Part shown: positions 32,792-36,435 of the stretch, in pieces
Position numbering within the stretch: position 1 is the first letter of the stretch
Layout: each line of letters opens with the position of its first letter
Assembly (NCBI GenBank): GCA_016841185.1
Contig: JAENZQ010000032.1
Location: forward strand, 1 to 36,435
Origin: Anaerovorax odorimutans
Lineage (GTDB): Bacteria > Bacillota > Clostridia > Peptostreptococcales > JAAYPU01
DNA: 36,435 bases
Direction of reading: 5' to 3'
Notes under the pieces: model-generated
What the model saw: the letters and a program-made list of their open reading frames with translations, nothing else
Database searches by the model: none
What the model was told of the DNA's origin: nothing
Translations under genes and position numbers: made by a program

Positions 32792-33814
32792 ATGAAGGAC
32801 ACAATCACATATAAAGATGCCGGAGTCGATATTTATGAAGGTGAAAAGGCAGTGAAGCTGATGAAGCAGCACGTGGAAAAGACTTTTAATAAAAATGTGC
32901 TGACCGGATTAGGCGGCTTTGGAGGATTGTTTAAACTGGATTTAAGTGATATAAAAGAGCCCGTGCTGGTATCAGGAACGGATGGTGTGGGGACTAAATT
33001 AAAGATCGCTTTTATGATGGATAAACATGATACAGTTGGACAAGATTGCGTAGCCATGTGTATCAATGATATCCTCTGTCAGGGTGCAAAGCCTTTGTTT
33101 TTTCTTGACTATATTGCAACAGGAAAGCTGAAAGCAGAAAAAGCGGCAGATATTGTAAAAGGTATATCCGAAGGGTGCATCCAGAGCGAATGTGCTCTTA
33201 TAGGAGGAGAAACGGCGGAAATGCCGGATTTCTATCCGGAAGGTGAATATGACTTGGCAGGTTTTGCCGTTGGAATAGCAGACAGAAGGAAAATAATAGA
33301 TGGTTCAGAGATCCGGGAAGGAAATTTATTGATTGGGATACCTTCCACAGGGCTTCACAGCAATGGATATTCATTGGTGCGTAAGATTCTGTTTGAAAAA
33401 ATGAACCTGAATGTAGAGGATTATATCGAAGAACTGGGATCAACTTTAGGGGAGGCATTGCTTCGGCCAACGAGGATATATGCAAAAGAATGTTTAGATA
33501 TGTTTGAGGATTTTAATATAAAAGGCATTGTTCATATAACCGGCGGAGGCTTTTATGAAAACATTCCAAGAATTCTTCCGGAGGGATTAGGTGTCGAGAT
33601 AGAATTAGGGAGCTGGGAAGTAACGGATATTTTTAAGTATATACAAAAATGCGGAAATATAAGCAGAGATGAAATGTATTCAACCTTCAATATGGGACTG
33701 GGTTTTATCATGGTGATAGATGCTTTAGATGCGAATAAATTTCTGAATCGTTTTAAGGATTTCAGAATAATCGGAAAAGCTGTTAAAGGTTCAGGGGTAA
33801 AGCTATGGGAATAA
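32792..33814 (+). CDS. purM: Phosphoribosylformylglycinamidine cyclo-ligase
   Basis: AIR synthetase of 340 residues. Motifs are [17 protein letters not shown] at the N terminus, [46 protein letters not shown] and the C-terminal [23 protein letters not shown] precedes the ATG. The last 10 nt overlap purN, typical for coupled purM-purN. The 134-nt gap to purF carries words such as AAGAAGGTTAGAAG but no full repeat. Confidence 0.96.
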   Translation: MKDTITYKDAGVDIYEGEKAVKLMKQHVEKTFNKNVLTGLGGFGGLFKLDLSDIKEPVLVSGTDGVGTKLKIAFMMDKHDTVGQDCVAMCINDILCQGAKPLFFLDYIATGKLKAEKAADIVKGISEGCIQSECALIGGETAEMPDFYPEGEYDLAGFAVGIADRRKIIDGSEIREGNLLIGIPSTGLHSNGYSLVRKILFEKMNLNVEDYIEELGSTLGEALLRPTRIYAKECLDMFEDFNIKGIVHITGGGFYENIPRILPEGLGVEIELGSWEVTDIFKYIQKCGNISRDEMYSTFNMGLGFIMVIDALDANKFLNRFKDFRIIGKAVKGSGVKLWE

Positions 33815-34452
33815 AAATTGCTGTTATGGTATCAGGCGGCGGGACAAACATGCAAGCGGTCATTGACGAAATAGAAAAAGGAAATATCAATGGATCCGTC
33901 GAGATCGTCATTTCTTCCAGAGATAATGTATTTTCACTGAAGCGGGCAGAGAATCATGATATAGAAAGTGTCTGCATTGGTAAAAATGGTTTCCCGGATC
34001 TGGAAAAAAGAACCGAGGAGATCATAAGGGTTCTTGAGAAAAAAGAAATTGAACTGGTTGTACTTGCAGGTTATATGAGCCTTATAGACAAAAGAATTAT
34101 AGAAAAGTATCCCAACAAGATTATTAATATTCATCCGTCGCTTATTCCCAGTTTCTGTGGCAGAGGATTTTATGGTGCGAAAGTCCATGAAGCAGTATTG
34201 AATTATGGTGTAAAAATAACCGGTGCGACGGTACATTTTGTAGATGAAGGGACAGATACAGGCCCCATCATATTACAGGAGGCGGTAGAAGTTAAACAGG
34301 ATGATACTGCTGAAACCCTCGCTGCAAGAGTTCTGGAAGTTGAACATAAATTATTGCCGAAAGCTGTGAAACTTTTCTGTGAAGGCAGGCTTCATATTGA
34401 AGGACGGAAAGTCATCATTAAGGAAGCAGAGGGGAGCCTAAAAGAGGGGTAG
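33805..34452 (+). CDS. purN: Phosphoribosylglycinamide formyltransferase (folate-dependent)
   Basis: GAR transformylase of 215 residues that uses 10-formyl-THF. It has the [11 protein letters not shown] phosphate loop, VLAGYMSLI, the catalytic [28 protein letters not shown], and a C-terminal tail a little longer than in E. coli. The ATG at 33805 lies inside the end of purM. The 3' end reads into AGAAGGGCAGAAGGGCAG words that begin repeat copy F. Confidence 0.95.
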   Translation: MGIKIAVMVSGGGTNMQAVIDEIEKGNINGSVEIVISSRDNVFSLKRAENHDIESVCIGKNGFPDLEKRTEEIIRVLEKKEIELVVLAGYMSLIDKRIIEKYPNKIINIHPSLIPSFCGRGFYGAKVHEAVLNYGVKITGATVHFVDEGTDTGPIILQEAVEVKQDDTAETLAARVLEVEHKLLPKAVKLFCEGRLHIEGRKVIIKEAEGSLKEG

Positions 34453-34803
34453 AAGGGCAGAAGGGCAGAAGTATAGATTGGAGCTTGGTGGAGGAAGATA
34501 AGAGATAAAAAATAACAGATAACAATTAAGGAAAGGTTTTGTACCAAAACCTCAATTATTAGAAAACAGAGAACAGAGGAATACAGAACAAAAAGAACTT
34601 ATAATGATAGATAGAAATTTTACTTTTAGAAAATTTCTTACCTTCTCTGTTATCTATTAACCTTTATCTATTATCTTATTACTGCTTCTAACCCCTAACT
34701 TAATCTATACTCCATAATCCATACTCTGCTTTTATTACAATGAAATTGTGGAACAAAAACACCTTAAATCTTAATTCTTAAAATTCGCAAGAGGAGGGTA
34801 CAT
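34453..34803 (+). repeat. Mosaic intergenic repeat copy F (two hairpins)
   Basis: Non-coding gap between purN and purH. It starts with GGGCAGAAGGGCAGAAG, then a GATAA-rich arm (34497-34522) and hairpin AGGTTTTG/CAAAACCT at 34534-34552, identical to the one in copy C. An ACAGAGAACAGAGG word follows, then a core hairpin of the AAATTTT type at 34614-34637, a TTATC arm, CTAACCCCTAAC words and the ATACTCCATAATCCATACTCTG end (in pieces, to about 34732). The purH ribosome site GAGGAGGG follows at 34791. No separate promoter is evident. Confidence 0.8.
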
Positions 34804-36345
34804 ATGATAAAAAGAGCATTGATCAGTGTTTCCGATAAAAACGGAATCGTAGAATTTGCAAAAGAACTCGAAAAATCAGGAGTCGAAATCATATCTACTG
34901 GAGGGACTTCAAAGCTTCTATTAAAAAATGGTATCAAAGTTGTGGGAATCTCGGAGATAACAGATTTTCCTGAATGTCTGGATGGAAGAGTAAAGACACT
35001 GCATCCGGCAGTACATGGTGGTATTTTAGCTATCAGGGATAATGAAAACCATATGGAGCAATTGGAGCAGTTAAATATCAGTACCATCGATTTGGTGGTC
35101 ATTAATCTGTATCCCTTCAAAGAAACGATATTAAAGCCGGATACAACTCTGGAAGAGGCTGTGGAAAATATAGACATCGGCGGGCCTACAATGTTGAGGT
35201 CTGCAGCCAAAAACCACAAAGATGTTACCGTTATTTGCGATACTTCCGACTATGACAAAGTTTTGCAGGAACTAAAAGAAATTGGAGATATTTCTTATGA
35301 TACAAAGTATCGGTTAGCCCTCAAGGTATTTGAACATACCGCAAGTTATGATGCTATGATTGCCGGTTATTTACGGGAAAGGATCAATGGGGATCTTCCT
35401 GAAAAGCTGACTCTGACTTATGAAAAAATTCAGGACCTGAGATATGGAGAAAATCCTCATCAGAAAGCTGCTTTTTATAAAGAGGTCAAACCGGAAGCCG
35501 GGTCTATGGTAAAGGCTGTACAGCTACACGGAAAAGAGCTTTCCTTCAACAATATCAATGACACCAATGGTGCTTTAGAAACCCTCAAAGAATTTGACCA
35601 GCCAACAGTTGTTGCGGTAAAACATGCTAATCCATGTGGTGTGGGAACCGGATATGATATATATGATGCATATAAAAAAGCATATAAAGCAGATCCAATT
35701 TCTATTTTTGGAGGTATTGTTGCTGCAAACAGTACTATTGATGAAAGAACAGCCGAGGAAATCAACAAAATCTTTTTAGAGATCATAATTGCCCCTGATT
35801 ATACGGAAGAAGCACTGGAAATATTAAAACAGAAAAAGAATATTCGCCTGCTTAAACTTAAAGATATTGAGAAGAAACAGACCAAGAGTTCAATGGACAT
35901 AAAAAAAGTCAGCGGCGGGCTTTTGATACAGGACAATGACATGGAACTTTTCAAAGACGAGGGACTGGAAGTCGTTACGGATCGGATACCTACGGAAAAT
36001 GAGATAGAAGATCTGAAATTTGCATGGAAAGTCGTAAAACATATAAAATCCAATGGGATCGTCATTGCAAAAGGGGGAAAAACAAATGGTGTAGGACCGG
36101 GACAGGTAAATCGTATCTGGGCAGTTGAAAATGCCATAAGACAGGCAACAGAAGATACAAAAGGAAATGTATTGGCTTCCGATGCCTATTTCCCTTTTGG
36201 AGACAGCGTAGAAGCGGCAGCCAAGGCTGGAATCACAGCCATCATACAGCCCGGAGGTTCTGTAAGGGATGAGGAATCCATCACAAAAGCGAACCAGTAC
36301 GGCATTGCCATGGTCTTTACTAGAATGCGCCATTTTAAACATTAA
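34804..36345 (+). CDS. purH: Bifunctional AICAR transformylase/IMP cyclohydrolase
   Basis: A 513-residue enzyme that catalyses the last two steps to IMP. Residues 1-145 are the MGS-like cyclohydrolase domain ([29 protein letters not shown]). The transformylase domain follows, with [32 protein letters not shown] and the C-terminal [19 protein letters not shown] ... RMRHFKH. Length is standard. GAGGAGGG stands 6 nt before the ATG. It lies downstream of repeat copy F and upstream of copy G, so it may be transcribed at a different level from purE-purN. Confidence 0.96.
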   Translation: MIKRALISVSDKNGIVEFAKELEKSGVEIISTGGTSKLLLKNGIKVVGISEITDFPECLDGRVKTLHPAVHGGILAIRDNENHMEQLEQLNISTIDLVVINLYPFKETILKPDTTLEEAVENIDIGGPTMLRSAAKNHKDVTVICDTSDYDKVLQELKEIGDISYDTKYRLALKVFEHTASYDAMIAGYLRERINGDLPEKLTLTYEKIQDLRYGENPHQKAAFYKEVKPEAGSMVKAVQLHGKELSFNNINDTNGALETLKEFDQPTVVAVKHANPCGVGTGYDIYDAYKKAYKADPISIFGGIVAANSTIDERTAEEINKIFLEIIIAPDYTEEALEILKQKKNIRLLKLKDIEKKQTKSSMDIKKVSGGLLIQDNDMELFKDEGLEVVTDRIPTENEIEDLKFAWKVVKHIKSNGIVIAKGGKTNGVGPGQVNRIWAVENAIRQATEDTKGNVLASDAYFPFGDSVEAAAKAGITAIIQPGGSVRDEESITKANQYGIAMVFTRMRHFKH

Positions 36346-36435
36346 GAGAAGGGCAGAAGGATAGAGGGGCAGAAGATCAGAAATTGATAATGGAGAATTG
36401 ATAATTGACAATTATGGTGGGGTTTGTTCTCAAAC
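36346..36435 (+). repeat. Mosaic intergenic repeat copy G (cut by the window end)
   Basis: Directly after purH. From 36367 to the last base, 69 nt are identical to 11066-11134 in copy B, including the AATTGATAATTGACAATT module and the left arm and loop of the GGGTTTG hairpin. The copy continues beyond the window. Confidence 0.85.

Noticed and set aside
10965-36435. CRISPR array
   Set aside because: Repeats are scattered singly between genes, differ in length and contain internal hairpins; there is no regular repeat-spacer pattern and no cas gene.

Overview
The window looks like a chromosomal segment of an anaerobic, low-GC Firmicute of class Clostridia. The reasons are AT-rich DNA, strong AGGAGG-type ribosome binding sites, a one-piece 1264-residue PurL with its own glutaminase domain, a Bacillus-type PurF with propeptide and Fe-S cysteines, a sigma-54 activator of the PAS/AAA+/Fis type, and a molybdenum hydroxylase split as in clostridial nicotinate dehydrogenase. 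The genus cannot be fixed from the sequence. No rRNA, tRNA, CRISPR array, transposase or phage gene was seen.

Layout. 1-1430: tail of a glycine-rich protein, then alr (alanine racemase) and a bidirectional terminator. 1442-7942 (minus): a catabolic module made of a PAS-containing sigma-54 activator, a well-matched -24/-12 promoter, an opine-dehydrogenase-like enzyme, two paralogous M20 metallohydrolases and a YfcC-type permease. 8095-10759 (minus): an OmpR-type two-component system. 10760-11369: a control region with an 11-bp phased direct repeat, followed by a mosaic of repeats. 11370-14380 (plus): glpK, a 46-residue membrane peptide, a small ferredoxin and a secreted lytic transglycosylase. 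14659-18453: purL. 18520-20058 (minus): a DMT exporter and a MarR regulator. 20284-23027 (plus): a MocR regulator and a stand-alone aminotransferase. 23092-26781 (minus): a four-subunit molybdenum hydroxylase. 27124-29491 (plus): an O-methyltransferase-like protein and a purine permease. 29739-36345 (plus): purE-purC-purF-purM-purN-purH.

How the genes fit together. purL and purE-C-F-M-N-H cover most of de novo IMP synthesis; purD is not in the window. The purine permease sits directly upstream of purE. The molybdenum hydroxylase could act on a purine or another N-heterocycle such as nicotinate. The opine-dehydrogenase/M20/permease operon looks like an inducible route for importing and cleaving N-substituted amino acids, driven by the sigma-54 activator next to it.

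The most unusual feature is a family of mosaic intergenic repeats (copies near 79, 10965, 14381, 19425, 30960, 34490 and 36346). They have GATAA-rich and TTATC-rich arms that are roughly complementary. Inside sits a short hairpin whose flanks are conserved (GGTAGAAA ... TTTCT) while its stem sequence changes from copy to copy and stays self-complementary. Copies separate pur genes, lie upstream of alr, glpK, purL, purF and purH, and one supplies the 3' end and stop codon of the marR-like gene.
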